Shown here: piece by piece, positions 1 to 10,048 of the stretch | Layout of the letters: every line of letters begins with the position of its first letter | How positions within the stretch are numbered: position 1 is the first letter of the stretch | Source: Bursaphelenchus xylophilus | Taxonomy: Eukaryota > Nematoda > Chromadorea > Rhabditida > Aphelenchoididae | Assembly (NCBI GenBank): GCA_904066235.2 | Contig: CAJFCV020000005.1 | Location: 11,713,501-11,777,500, forward strand | Reading direction: 5' to 3' | Length of the DNA stretch: 64,000 nt | Made by a program: the position numbers and the translations under genes | The notes under the pieces: generated by a model | The model's database searches: none | What the model was told of the DNA's origin: nothing | What the model saw: only the letters and a program-made list of their open reading frames with translations

Positions 1-201
1 TGGACGATTCCGAAGCGCGACGATCCGCCGTTATTTTCCCGACAGACTGATAGTGGCAGAACGGCGCAAAGAATGCTTCGCCTCGTCGAAAAAAGGGTGC
101 TATCACGCGACAAATCTCCAGCTGCGGCTAGCCGTCACTAAGCGATGATGGGCGATTCCAAGGCGCAACAAGTCCCGATTATTTTCCCGACAGACAGATA
201 T
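1..201. repeat. Family A elements, two truncated right halves
   Basis: Two successive right ends (TTATTTTCCCGACAGACTGAT at about 30-51, and a variant near 179-200) with internal sequence typical of the CGGCGGATCG subfamily. Left ends are missing or outside the window. Confidence 0.75.
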
Positions 202-384
202 TTAAAACAGCCCTATTAGCCTTCTATTATAACTTTGTCGGTAAAATAGGGATCGCTCTGTCGCATCGGAAATTGCATCGCCAAAGCTGCCATAAAAATA
301 AAATTTTCCGGGCAAAAGCGAAATAATTTTAAGCACAAACTGTTTCTCGCCAGCTAGGTTTTCCTCAGCTTTCAGGGATTGGTC

Positions 385-533
385 CTGTCGGAAAATTAAT
401 AAGCACTCTCTCGCAGCAAAAATTACATCGCCGTCGAGAAAATGAATTGTGTCGCGGAAAAATCAAATTGCTTTTCACTTCAGCGACGCGATTGGCGCAG
501 CGACATTGCGCTCACTATTTTCCCGACAATCTA
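385..533. repeat. Family A element
   Basis: Complete but diverged copy, CTGTCGGAAAATTAATAAGC at the left and CTCACTATTTTCCCGACAAT at the right, lying just 3' of the last visible fah-1 exon. A more decayed left-half copy lies at about 236-290. Confidence 0.75.
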
Positions 534-578
534 ACAAGGGTTATTTTCTACATGCGCCAAACCACTTTTAAACCTTAC

Positions 579-3354
579 CTCTCATAACAACCTCATCGCC
601 ATCCTCCAAATAATGCCTCTTCTGATCTCCCAGCCGAACCCATCTGGAGCAGTTCCAATTCAGCTCCAGCATGCAGCCGAGTTCACCGTCCGTGGGGCCA
701 GAAACAGTTCCCGAGCCCATCAGGTCTCCCGGATTCACATTACAACCATTTACAGTGTGATGTGCCAACTGTTGTTTCATCGTCCAATAATGATGACGGA
801 ATGAGGTCTTTGAGACAGGATAGAAAACATCGGAGCCGTTAGGCTTGATTGACGCCTAGAAAATACAAATATGAATGTGTTATCAGGAACAGTGTTCCAA
901 AAAGGCCAAACGTTCAAGTTCAAGCTCATGTTTGGGGCGTTAAAAATTTGGGAGCGATTTTTAGCTGTCGCAGCATACAGGAAAAGTCAGGGTGCGATTT
1001 TTTTTTAAATTTCAAGTATCTGGAACTTGACAGAGTTCTTAACTCAAAAATGCTAGCCATTGTAATCCCCGGGTCAAGAAAAATCAAATAAATTTGGCTG
1101 TTATAATGATGATGACATATGTAATTTTTTACATACGATATGATATCTTCCTACCTCAACGTTGATATCAAAGCTATATGGATCGCAATGTCTTAGATAA
1201 GGCAGTGGCTCTGGATCCTGCTTTGGATTGTCGACGACAAATGGCTTCAGCGCTTCCATAGTTACAACCCATGGGCTGATCGAAGTTCCAAACGATTTGC
1301 CCAAAAATGGGCCCAACGGAGTCATTTCCCATTTCTGAACATCTCTGGAGCTCCAGTCGTTCAGAATGACCATTCCAAAAATATGATCCTCCGCGTTTTC
1401 GACAGCTATCGGTTCACCAAATTGGGTTGGTGGACCGCCGACCAGAAATGCCATCTCAAGCTCGTAGTCGAGCTGTTTGGTGGGCCCAAAGGTTGGTGGG
1501 AGATCTGAACAAGTTGATGGATACGTGGAGAAAAACCTACCTTTGTTTTCTTTGTACTGTCCTCTTGGCCGGCGAATATTAGTTCCCGACGCAACGATGC
1601 TGGAAGCCCTTCCGTTGTAGGCTGTTGGCAAATGCTTCCTGTAAAAATTTAACCGTAAGTTCTAGATTGTTTACGGCAACTAAAATGCGACATGTTGAAT
1701 TATCAATCTGTCGGGAAAATAATAGAGGGTGACAAATAATAAATGCAACTCTTTTCATGGGTCCTGCCGCGAAAACTTTTAGGTGTGGGAAAATATTTTT
1801 CATACCATTAAATTCTCTGTGTTTTTCTGTCCTAGTCTTTTGATTTTCATGCCCATATCAATTGATTACCATCTTTGTTTTGACCGTCAGACAGAGGGAC
1901 CCCGATTTTAAATAACCTGTCTTGGATTAAACCTGTCTTGGGAAGAAAAAGGACAGTGTCAGATTGCTAAAATGGTCGATGTAGATGCCGTACCAAAAGC
2001 AGTCGGCATTCTCCAGCCGCGGCTTGCCGTCGCAAAGGATAACAGGCAATTGGGAGGCGCTAAGAATCCACGTTATTTTCCCGACGGACTGATTTTCAAA
2101 TCCCCAATTTCAGATATCACGCTGTCGGGAAAATAATGTGGATTCGTCTCAAAAAAAAACGCCGCGTCTCTTCGAAGTCGCTCACCAAATCCCCGGCCGA
2201 AGCTAGCCGCCGCGAAGCGATGATTTGACGATTCCGAGGCGGATCCACATTATTTTCCCGACAGAATTTTAAAAAAGGGTTATTAGTCAACGTATTTTAC
2301 TAGCATTTTATTTACTATATAACCTACCAATTCCCTCCAAGCTCATCGACCCCCAAAAACATTTTGGTCCCATTTGTAGCATGATAAATTGACGAGTAAA
2401 AGTCGGTGTAATCTCCAACCTGGACCGGTAAATGCAGCTGAGCATCGGCTTGGTTGACAAACGCCTTTCCTCTCAAGTCTTTATCGTTTTGGAGGGTTTC
2501 GCAATCCTTGGACAGCAGTTTTTGCAAAGTAGTCCTTGCTTCAAGCCAGGCAGCTCTGGGCAGGGCCATAAAGGCGTTGAGAGTTGTCTAAGATTCGGTG
2601 GAAACGCAGTAAATATGTATGTATAATAGTTAAAACAAGAATATATTACTTGAGAAAAAACATCTTGACGGCCTTGGAGTTGGGGACTTGTAAAAAGATG
2701 CTTGATCGCAGAGAGATCCAAGATTTGTTGGCCGATTGCAACTCCAATTCGTCTTTGCTGCTGCAAATGAAAATCGTAGACTGTGTGCAAAGCGCGCGTT
2801 TTCTTGATTATCAGTCTGTCGGGAAAATAATGAGCACAATGTCGCTGCTCCGATCGTATCGCTGAAGTGGAACGCAGTTTGACTTTGCCGCGACACAATT
2901 CATTTTCTCCACGGCGCACGTCAAACTGAGATAAGCTAAAACAGTCCGGTGAATGGATTGGCAATTTGCCAAAAAAAGACGCGAAAAAACGTTTTGTCGG
3001 GGAAGAAATGGGGAATTTTTGGGGCGAGAGAGTACGTTCTTGCGTGTCTTTTTTCTCTCTTTCTCTGCGAAATAGACGAAGTGTAAAAACCGATAGCGAG
3101 GAGTCTATTCCGACTCCTCAGTTTGACGTGCGGCGGTGCGATGCGACAAAGCCCTCATAATTTTCCCGACAGGCTGATAGAAATAAAATGCCTAGACCAA
3201 TATTATATTCGACAATACTACCAAGTCCTGAGAAGTCATCACCCGGCAAAATGGGTACCGCTACAGAACTTACAGAATTTTTTGTTGAGAACACTCCATA
3301 AGGTAGATTATGAATAGTAAAATCGGAGTTCTCCGGGACCTCGATGAACGACAT
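579..3354 (-). CDS. fah-1: Fumarylacetoacetase, 3' end outside window
   Basis: Last enzyme of tyrosine breakdown, splitting fumarylacetoacetate into fumarate and acetoacetate in the cytosol. Six exons are read on the minus strand: 3354-3274, 2760-2650, 2587-2328, 1638-1541, 1504-1155 and 855-579; phases agree at every junction and give 392 residues. The family is about 418 residues, so only a short terminal exon is missing beyond position 1. Start is [12 protein letters not shown], which matches the family N-terminus. Family catalytic and metal-binding positions are visible: GDYTDFYSS and YHATN (Asp, His), YELEMAF (two Glu), NDWSSRD (Asp), GPFLGKSFG (Lys). The intron at 1540-1505 is only 36 nt and stays in frame, so a 12-residue retained form is conceivable. 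Other introns carry A, B and K-type repeats. Identification is from family knowledge; splicing is inferred. Confidence 0.93.
1707..1916. repeat. Family A left-end fragment plus K-type repeat
   Basis: A 20-nt family A terminus (1707-1727) abuts about 170 nt that resemble 38600-38770 (shared CATGGGTCCTG, AAATTCTC, CATGCCCATATC blocks). This K-type sequence is therefore a dispersed repeat inside a fah-1 intron. Confidence 0.6.
2000..2265. repeat. Family A elements, one partial and one complete
   Basis: Right half ending at about 2095 (TTATTTTCCCGACGGACTGAT), followed by a complete GTGGATTCGTC-subfamily copy at 2119-2265. Both sit in the fah-1 intron between 2327 and 1639. Confidence 0.75.
2811..3178. 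repeat. Family A element interrupted by a family B element
   Basis: Left terminus TCAGTCTGTCGGGAAAATAA at 2811 and right terminus TTTTCCCGACAGGCTGAT at 3161-3178. The copy is split by the B element at 2915-3132. It lies in fah-1 intron 1. Confidence 0.85.
2915..3132. repeat. Family B inverted-repeat element (218 bp)
   Basis: Perfect 16-nt terminal inverted repeat CGCACGTCAAACTGAG, nested in a family A copy. The interior is almost identical to 50151-50380, showing a dispersed mobile repeat. Confidence 0.85.
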
Positions 3355-3719
3355 TGCTGAAAAAATTTGCAGACCAAATCTCAAAGAAAATAACCGCTCA
3401 AATAAAGAAAAAAAAAAGATATTTTATGAAAATCGGTTTCTCAGAGACACGAGAAAAAGTCAAAATCGAGTTAGCACTCGAAAATTGTGGTGGTCAAACC
3501 GCTAGAACATCAAAAACCAGGGGTCAAAAAGTTCGAAAAAAACCGCTGAAACTGCCACTCATTCTGCTCTTTCTGTTGTCCGAAGGAGAAGAGATAAAAA
3601 ACTTCGAGCGTGGAGAGAAAAATTTGGGTTTCTTGTGTGATTAAAGGTCATAAATTCAACCGCTAACAAGATTGGAGAAAATTAGAAAGTCAATAAAGTT
3701 AATTGGAAAGCAAAACATG
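3355..3719. other. Upstream region of fah-1
   Basis: AT-rich, no gene seen. A plus-strand open frame (3354-3644) is Lys-rich, overlaps the fah-1 start antisense and has no recognisable domain. Confidence 0.4.
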
Positions 3720-3855
3720 TCGGTCTGTCGGAAAAATAATGTGGATTTGTCGTAGAAAAATTTCTCACCTTGTCACAAAATTGCGGCTAGCCGGTGCAAG
3801 GCGTTGGGTGATTCCACGGTGCGACGAATCCACATTATTTTCCCGCAGGCTGATA
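3720..3855. repeat. Family A element
   Basis: Complete copy of the GTGGATTTGTCG subfamily with matching ends GGTCTGTCGGAAAAATAATG and CATTATTTTCCCGCAGGCTG. Confidence 0.8.
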
Positions 3856-4643
3856 CGAGTATTTTAGATCGCATCTTTCAAGAAACCCCCGAAATTTTCA
3901 GATTGAAAAATCCCCAAATTTGCCTGTTTTTTCCCATTTTCAGATACTTAAAACTACAGCATGCGATGACTATCTCATTTCAGCAAAAAAAATTTTTTTT
4001 ACTGTAGCATTGTCACTTCGATTCCATCATGATTTTTTTTTGTTGATTTTATCAACTGGAGCTTTTGCTTCAGAAGCCGTCGATTTTTTTTCTTACTGTT
4101 AGCTATGTCTTTGTTCTTCGGAAGGTCAAATTGGCCAGCCTCTGCCCTGTATACATGTTTATTTATATTATAAGCAAAGCTTTCAAATCGCAGATGATCG
4201 AAGATGAGTTGAGCCATGAGACCGGTATATTCTGAATCTCCATATTCAAAAACGACAAAAGCTATAATAAAACAATTTTTACCATACGTGTGTGACCTGG
4301 GGCCTGTTTCACTAACATAAAAATAAATAAATGAGAAATAAGGGGGAGCGAGAGAGCGTCGAAGACGCGTTTTTGAGCGAAAGAAACCGGACGAAAAGCA
4401 GAAGTAGCCTACTTCTGCGGCACTGACTTTTTACGTCCAAAACCGCGGTTGGCGGCAGTATTTTGGCCACAACTTTTTTCTCAGTTGGTCTAGGAACACC
4501 CTTCAAAATTTAGAATGAAGCTGACGGTTTCAGCTATCACCAAGCCTATTTTCGATACCGCGTTGCAAAAACCCGTCCTGAAAAAAAATTGTAAAGTACG
4601 CGTGCTTTAATTTTTGGGGAAATCGACTAAATTTTAGCTTGCC
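3856..4643. other. Gene-free spacer
   Basis: No convincing exon. Short stretches around 4030-4160 (CAGAAGCCGTCGATTTTTTT) resemble 4805-4910 and 52575-52700, suggesting another old dispersed repeat. Confidence 0.4.
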
Positions 4644-4787
4644 CTCTGTCGGAGAAATAATGAGCAGAACAAATCACCGTCGAGAAACCGAATTGTGTCG
4701 CAGCAAAATCAAAAATTTCACGTTAGTTACGAGATTGGCGCAGCGACATTGCACTCATTATTTTCCCGACACACCGACAGACTGATA
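4644..4787. repeat. Family A element
   Basis: Complete copy of the GAGCA subfamily, ends CTGTCGGAGAAATAATGAGC and TATTTTCCCGACACACCGAC; it carries a short duplication of the right terminus (ACACCGACAGACTGAT). Confidence 0.8.
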
Positions 4788-5050
4788 CACAAAACCTCGG
4801 GATTAAAGAGGTCGGTTTTTTTTCATTTTTTCTTCTTCACTGTGTTTTTGTCCATCGCAAATACAAATATTTTTCAGCCTCTGGCACCTACGTACATATA
4901 CATGTGTATTTAAATATCAATGCAAGATCATTCAAAGATTCGAACGTCCCTGTTGTCAAAGTTTTAGTTTAAAACCGCCAGCGGAAACGTTGGGCAATCA
5001 GCGAGATCGTTGTTTGGACACCTGTAATGACTAAACTTGCCTCTCCCTTT

Positions 5051-5059
5051 CATATAAAG
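5051..5059 (+). promoter_or_regulatory. TATA-like box of the 5.1-kb ShKT gene
   Basis: CATATAAAG lies about 42 nt before the ATG at 5101, a plausible core promoter spacing for this intronless gene. Confidence 0.4.
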
Positions 5060-5100
5060 CTTCAAATTGCGATTTTATCCGTGTTTTTTCAAATTTCAAA

Positions 5101-5718
5101 ATGAATTTGTTCATTGTGTTTTCAATATTTCCAATTTTTATTGCTTCTACTGTCACTGCGCATTGCCAGGACCGTATGGCGACTTGTCCAATGATGATTT
5201 ATTCTTGCTATATTCATGAAAACTTTATGCGACAAAATTGCCCACAAACCTGCGGGTTTAATTGCTATGTATGTGAAGATCGTCTGTATGGTTGTGGGAT
5301 GTGGAAGGAGTTCGGAATGTGCCAAAGATTGCAACCGCAGGCTTCTTATTACTGCCCGAAAGCTTGTGGCTATTGTAAAGACGTTGAGGAAACCTCAACT
5401 TTGCCGGCTGTAACGTCAACAGTAAGCGATGCCGCCTACAAGGTGACTGAAAAAGCTGCTGAGATGATTGTTAATACCACTGAAAGTGCTTTGCCCGCAA
5501 GTTCAACGGTCGAATACAAGGCTACAGAGAGAGATAATGAGAGGAGTGAGAGCAGTACTGAGGGTAGTGAAAGTAGTGAGAGTAGCGAAGAAGTAGATGA
5601 CCTAACAACAACTGCAGGACCATCCAACACGACGGAAGAGAATCCTAATGACAGCAATGACATCAAGAGCAATTTATCGTTGTTTTTTATCACCTTTATG
5701 TTAATAAAATTATGGTAA
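5101..5718 (+). CDS. Secreted/GPI-like protein with two ShKT domains
   Basis: Intronless 205-residue ORF. Residues 1-20 form a signal peptide (hydrophobic stretch, then ATVTAHC). Two six-cysteine ShKT domains follow, roughly residues 22-58 (ending CPQTCGFNC) and 59-97 (ending CPKACGYC). Residues 100-190 are rich in Ser, Thr and Glu, as in O-glycosylated stalks, and the last 14 residues are hydrophobic (LFFITFMLIKLW) with no charged tail, which suggests a GPI-anchor signal. ShKT domains are common in nematode secreted and surface proteins. The exact role is unknown. The other ShKT genes here have an intron between the two domains; this one has lost it or never had it. Confidence 0.85.
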   Translation: MNLFIVFSIFPIFIASTVTAHCQDRMATCPMMIYSCYIHENFMRQNCPQTCGFNCYVCEDRLYGCGMWKEFGMCQRLQPQASYYCPKACGYCKDVEETSTLPAVTSTVSDAAYKVTEKAAEMIVNTTESALPASSTVEYKATERDNERSESSTEGSESSESSEEVDDLTTTAGPSNTTEENPNDSNDIKSNLSLFFITFMLIKLW

Positions 5719-5772
5719 TGCCCGGAATTTGTAAAGAAATGCTTTTTGACTTGCCAAAACTTAGATATAATA

Positions 5773-5921
5773 TCAGTCTGTCGGGAAAATAATGTGGATT
5801 TGTCGCGGCAAAATGTCCCGCAGTCGTGGAACAAATTTCTTACACCGGTTGGCCGTCGCAAAAATGATAACGGGGATTGCAATGCAAAGAATCCATATTA
5901 ATACTTCCCCGACTAAGTCAT
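5773..5921. repeat. Family A element
   Basis: Begins TCAGTCTGTCGGGAAAATAA 55 nt after the ShKT stop codon. The right terminus is degraded (ACTTCCCCGACTAAGTCAT). Confidence 0.75.
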
Positions 5922-6523
5922 AGAGGACAGCCTTCTATCTCTCAAATCTCGGTTATCCGTTAAATTTCGCACTCATGAGGCCATGTAATAACTTCTGAAA
6001 ATTCTAGCTCGCGCGTTACAGGAGCGGCCAAGATGCTCGACGAGATTTGCGATGCAGCGCGGCGTTCTGCTATAGCAAAAAAAAATAGATTTATTTTGTG
6101 AACCATTGTCCTCTACGGAAAATATAGTCGTGCAACTTTTGATGCAAAGATTCGAAAAAAGGTCATTATTTTCCCGACAGACTGATACTTCCAAAAAGTG
6201 AGCTAAAAAATTGCGTTGAAACAAAAACATAGCTCTTTCTCTTTTATACAATGTATGTCATTTGGGTAGCGGATGGAAAAAGCAGCCGTTATACAAAAAT
6301 CCTCCCCCATTACATTCCTCGCAATATCCCTCACAAAACTCCGCTTATTTCGGCACTTTTTCGCGCAAGAGTGCGGATGACGCGCGGGTTGGCAATGCGC
6401 TCCGCAAATCAATAGGAGACACTTTTTTCGTTTTCTTTTTTTATTTTTCAACTATTTTGAAGCATATGAGATTTTTAACGGATATATGCGATGCTAGGAG
6501 TTTAAATATTTTCTTGACGAATT
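5922..6523. other. Spacer with a solo family A end
   Basis: No gene seen. 6162-6187 is an isolated family A right terminus (CATTATTTTCCCGACAGACT) without its left partner. Confidence 0.5.
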
Positions 6524-6653
6524 GTCAGTCTGTCGGGAAAATAATGAGGATTCGTTGGAGCAAAAGGTTTTGATTCGTCGCAACCAATTTCCAGCCGCGG
6601 ATAGGCGATATTTAGAGCGCGACAAATCAACATTATTTTCCACACAGTCTCAT
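6524..6653. repeat. Family A element
   Basis: Left end TCAGTCTGTCGGGAAAATAA; diverged right end CATTATTTTCCACACAGTCT. It ends 30 nt before the start codon of the next gene and so may overlap its promoter. Confidence 0.75.
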
Positions 6654-6683
6654 AAAAATAATTTTAAAAAAAATTGTTTTTAG

Positions 6684-8203
6684 ATGCTGATCCAACGGGT
6701 ATTTTATCTCCTCCTGCCTCTGTTTGTCCATAAAGTTCTAGCCAAGGGTGGTATGGGTGGCGGTGGCCGAGGATTTAGTGGTGCGCGAGGTGGTGGGGGC
6801 CGCGGTGGTATGGGTGGTGTCAGCGCCGGGTAAGTTCATACGTCCATTCGATGATTTAGGCCTTCGTCGAAATTTTCGCATGTTTTGTGAAAAAAAAAGA
6901 ATGTAATCTTGTCCCAATTTTTATCAAAATCTAAGTGTCACACGTTCCTTCCACTGTTAACATATTTCTTCCAGAGGTCGATTCTACGGCGGAGGAAGCG
7001 GATTTGTGTTTATGAGTCTCGCCTCCAGGCAATTGGCGCTGTAAGTTCTAAATGCAAACCTATTTTTTGACCCCAAAACACCATTTTGTACGATTCTTGT
7101 ATTTTTTTTTGCACTACGCGATTCCGATTTCTCCGACAATTCAAAAAAAGGGGTGCAACAGAAACAGAGAGCACTGTATCCCCTCGTCGAAAATTCTCAA
7201 GACTTGTTTTGGATATAAAATTAGTCTGTCGGGAAAATAATGAGCATAATGTCGCTGCGCTGATCGCGCTGCTGAAGTGAAAAGCAATTTGATTTTGTTG
7301 CGACAGAATTCATTTTTCTCGACTGCGGTGTGATTTTCGATTTTATATGCACATTATTTTCCCGACAAATGATATCGGTGCGAACGGAAGGAATCGCTGC
7401 TGGCCCTAGAACCTTGAAATTGGGCAAAGAAACACTGTGGAACAGTGTAACACCATACCCAAAAAATCGTTTCATTTGATTGACACTTTACATGCCTTTT
7501 TTTGAAAAAGGCAAAAAACCGGATGGCAAAATTTTCTTTCCACACGTTTGTAACTCATATGCCAGAGGGTCTTAAGCCATGATTGTGGTATCGTTGTGAT
7601 TGCGAAGAACTGCTCTCTCGCGTGTCAGAACTTTAACGGGGTTTTCGTTTCTTCGTCCTTGGGCGTCGGCTCATCGTCGCCTTGTCAAAGTGTGACGAAT
7701 CCACATTATTTTCCCGACAGACCGATAGTACGCTTAAAAATATACTATAATAAAGAAAAATTTTTCTGCTGATCGCAAAAGTTTTCTTTATTTTCCACTT
7801 TTCCAATTTCAGGGAAAAATGCGTCAAAGAGGCGATCAACGAAGCCAAAAACGTCACTCTGATGAAGGAAGAGGCCAAAAACCTGACCTATTCCGAGGCC
7901 AAGGAGCAGTGTGAAAGCGAGCAACAAAGTGAAATCGTGGGCTCATGGTTTGCGTTTGTTTTCTGTACGATCTTCGGAATCGTGGGGATCGTGATGTCGA
8001 TCAGCTTTTTTTTCGTCGAATACGACCCGGACCTGGATGTGCGCTACTTGCACATCCTCTGCTTCAAGTTCTACGTCCCGGACGACAAAAAAGGCTATAA
8101 TTGCTGCGGAAGAAGATACAGGCCAAATAATGAGGGCGTTGAAATGGAGGAGAGACTGCAGGATGGCCAGAAGAACAGAGAAAATGTGTATCATGCGTCG
8201 TGA
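6684..8203 (+). CDS. Small Gly-rich single-pass membrane protein, copy 1
   Basis: Three exons, 6684-6829, 6975-7040 and 7813-8203, both introns phase 2, giving 200 residues. Order: signal peptide (MLIQRVFYLLLPLFVHKVLA), Gly-rich segment (GGMGGGGRGFSG...GGGRGG), a short GFVFMSLASRQ motif, a Cys pair spaced C-x29-C in a charged helical stretch, one membrane segment (about residues 112-134), then a cytosolic tail with NCCGRRYRP. The start ATG directly follows TTTTTAG, which could be a trans-splice acceptor. It shares exon phases, Cys spacing and the NCC-basic motif with the gene at 10049-11564, so the two are tandem paralogues. I do not recognise the family. Intron 2 holds family A sequences. 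The juxtamembrane Cys-Cys could be palmitoylated (inference). Confidence 0.8.
7221..7373. repeat. Family A element in intron
   Basis: Starts TTAGTCTGTCGGGAAAATAA, ends CATTATTTTCCCGACAAATG, inside intron 2 of the 6.7-kb gene. A right-half relic lies at about 7670-7728. Confidence 0.75.
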
Positions 8204-8310
8204 TAATGGATAGAAATTGAATATGTAAAACAAGATTTGAAATGTAAAAATGATTGAAAATACCTCATAAAACAACTTATCGATTTATGAAAATTTATGT
8301 TTTTGAGTAA

Positions 8311-8463
8311 TATCCTTTTGTCGGGAAAATAATGAGCACTCTGTCGCATCGAAAATCGCATTACCGAAACGAATTTTGTCGCGGCAAAATCAAATTGCTT
8401 TTCAATTCCGCGACGGATTCGGCGCAGCGACAGAGTGCTCATTATTTTTCCGATAGCTTGATA
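8311..8463. repeat. Family A element
   Basis: Complete GAGCACTCTGTCGC-subfamily copy, ends CTTTTGTCGGGAAAATAATG and CATTATTTTTCCGATAGCTT, directly left of the H-type element. Confidence 0.8.
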
Positions 8464-8473
8464 ATAACCGATA

Positions 8474-9708
8474 TACAGGGTGACCCAAAATAACGGAGAC
8501 AAAAGATTTCCCGTTTTTTCTGCGACTTATTAAGATTCATGAGTGACTCCTTATTTATATTACAGTACCACGTTAGGGTAGTTTTATTTACCGATAGTTT
8601 TGTTGTACGACGCTCTTCTGTCTTGAACGACATGAATATATCCGGTTGACTCGGACCCTTCTGCCCGTGGGGTCATTTTACAAGAAAGCTGCCTTACTCA
8701 AAAAAGAAAACTCGGAATAGTTTGAGATGTGCAGTGATTAATTACTGTAATAAGACCTTTAAAATGAGCTATCATACGAAGCTTAACTATCGTTGGTTCA
8801 AAAGTTACAGCCGAGTATTTTCAGGCAGTTGAAGTGCAAAAATCGGCCTTTTTCGAAAATGTAAGCGTAAGAAGGAGTTTTAATGTTAGATAAGGCAAAA
8901 TGTAATGCGAGTTACTAGAACATGATTAAAGGAACACCATAAAAGCAAAAGAGAAGCATCTTGTAACTGCTACGGAATGCTATTTGGTAATCACTAGAAT
9001 TCTGCCTTATTTTTGCCTAAGGCGGAATACCGGTCGAGCCGGTGACACAGAACGACCGAAAGTGCCCTAGGCTGATTCCTAAGAGTCGTATGCATAAGTG
9101 TACAGGAACATAATGCGCCGTTTTGATCCATCTTGTCATTCTGTTATCGATAACCCGTCTTTCTCAAAGCAGCGTGCCATGGGGAAGTTCTGGGCGAGAA
9201 ACTTGTTAGAGAAAAGCTGTTGCAACCAACAAGCAATCACAGATTTTTTAAGAATCATTGTATTTATGAATAGAACACGTACTAGTGGTTTTAGCTTTAT
9301 TCGAAAAAAACTAAATTTTTTATGGGAAAATTTTGGAAAAAATGGCGATCTTCAATGTTGAGATCGGTACCACCGTAGAAATAAAAACCGTAGCCCAAAA
9401 ACCTACGCAACTGCTTTCTTACGGACATAGTAGTCTAACAAAACAAATGAACTTGCCATTTCTGCGGCTGTAGTACAGCCAGGCTTTACGCAACACAAGG
9501 GAACCAACATTGAGGGCCAAAAAACGGCGCAACGCATCTTTCTTAAGCTGTAACTTTTTACTGCGACATGATGATTCCACCAAATTCTCGTGGATTATAA
9601 AGAAGGTGTTATAGAATATTACCCGCTGTCGTTTATGTTTCTCTAACGCCCGGTATTCGCGGTGGGACCCTTCAAAAATTGTCTCCGTTATTTTGGGTCA
9701 CCCTATAT
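8474..9708. mobile_element. Tc1/mariner-like element without intact transposase
   Basis: Inverted termini of about 27 nt (core GGGTGACCCAAAATAACGGA) bound 1.23 kb, with TA on both outer sides, the usual target of this superfamily. Inside, all frames are broken; the longest (9098-9361) shows no transposase motif I can identify. It is likely a dead or non-autonomous copy. Confidence 0.75.
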
Positions 9709-10048
9709 GTATATATACATACTTAGCCAAGTCTTTATTGAATAATTCTACATTGATGACATTTTCTGCGTAAAAAAACCAATGTAGAACCCTAGTAAGT
9801 GGCTATTATTTTATTTTTACTATACCTCTCATATTTGTACACACATGTATTTTCAAACCGTCCTAAGTTTACAAGACCTCCCTCATTTTGTTACTGTGGA
9901 AACCGCACGTATTACAAGGCCATGACTTACTGAAACACATGTGTTTTATCGATTTTGAGATAATAAGAGTGTTTACTTTCCCCAAACAATATTTCTCACG
10001 GTTTTGTATTTTAGCGTTTGGTTTGTACATATTATGCTGTAGCTGTAA
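9709..10048. other. Spacer upstream of second membrane-protein gene
   Basis: AT-rich, no exon or repeat terminus seen; probably holds the promoter of the gene starting at 10049. Confidence 0.4.

Noticed and set aside
3354..3644. 96-codon Lys-rich ORF opposite the fah-1 start
   Set aside because: Antisense to the fah-1 first exon and promoter, no recognisable feature.
8474..9708. Intact mariner transposase
   Set aside because: All six frames are broken and no catalytic motif was readable; only the terminal repeats support an element.
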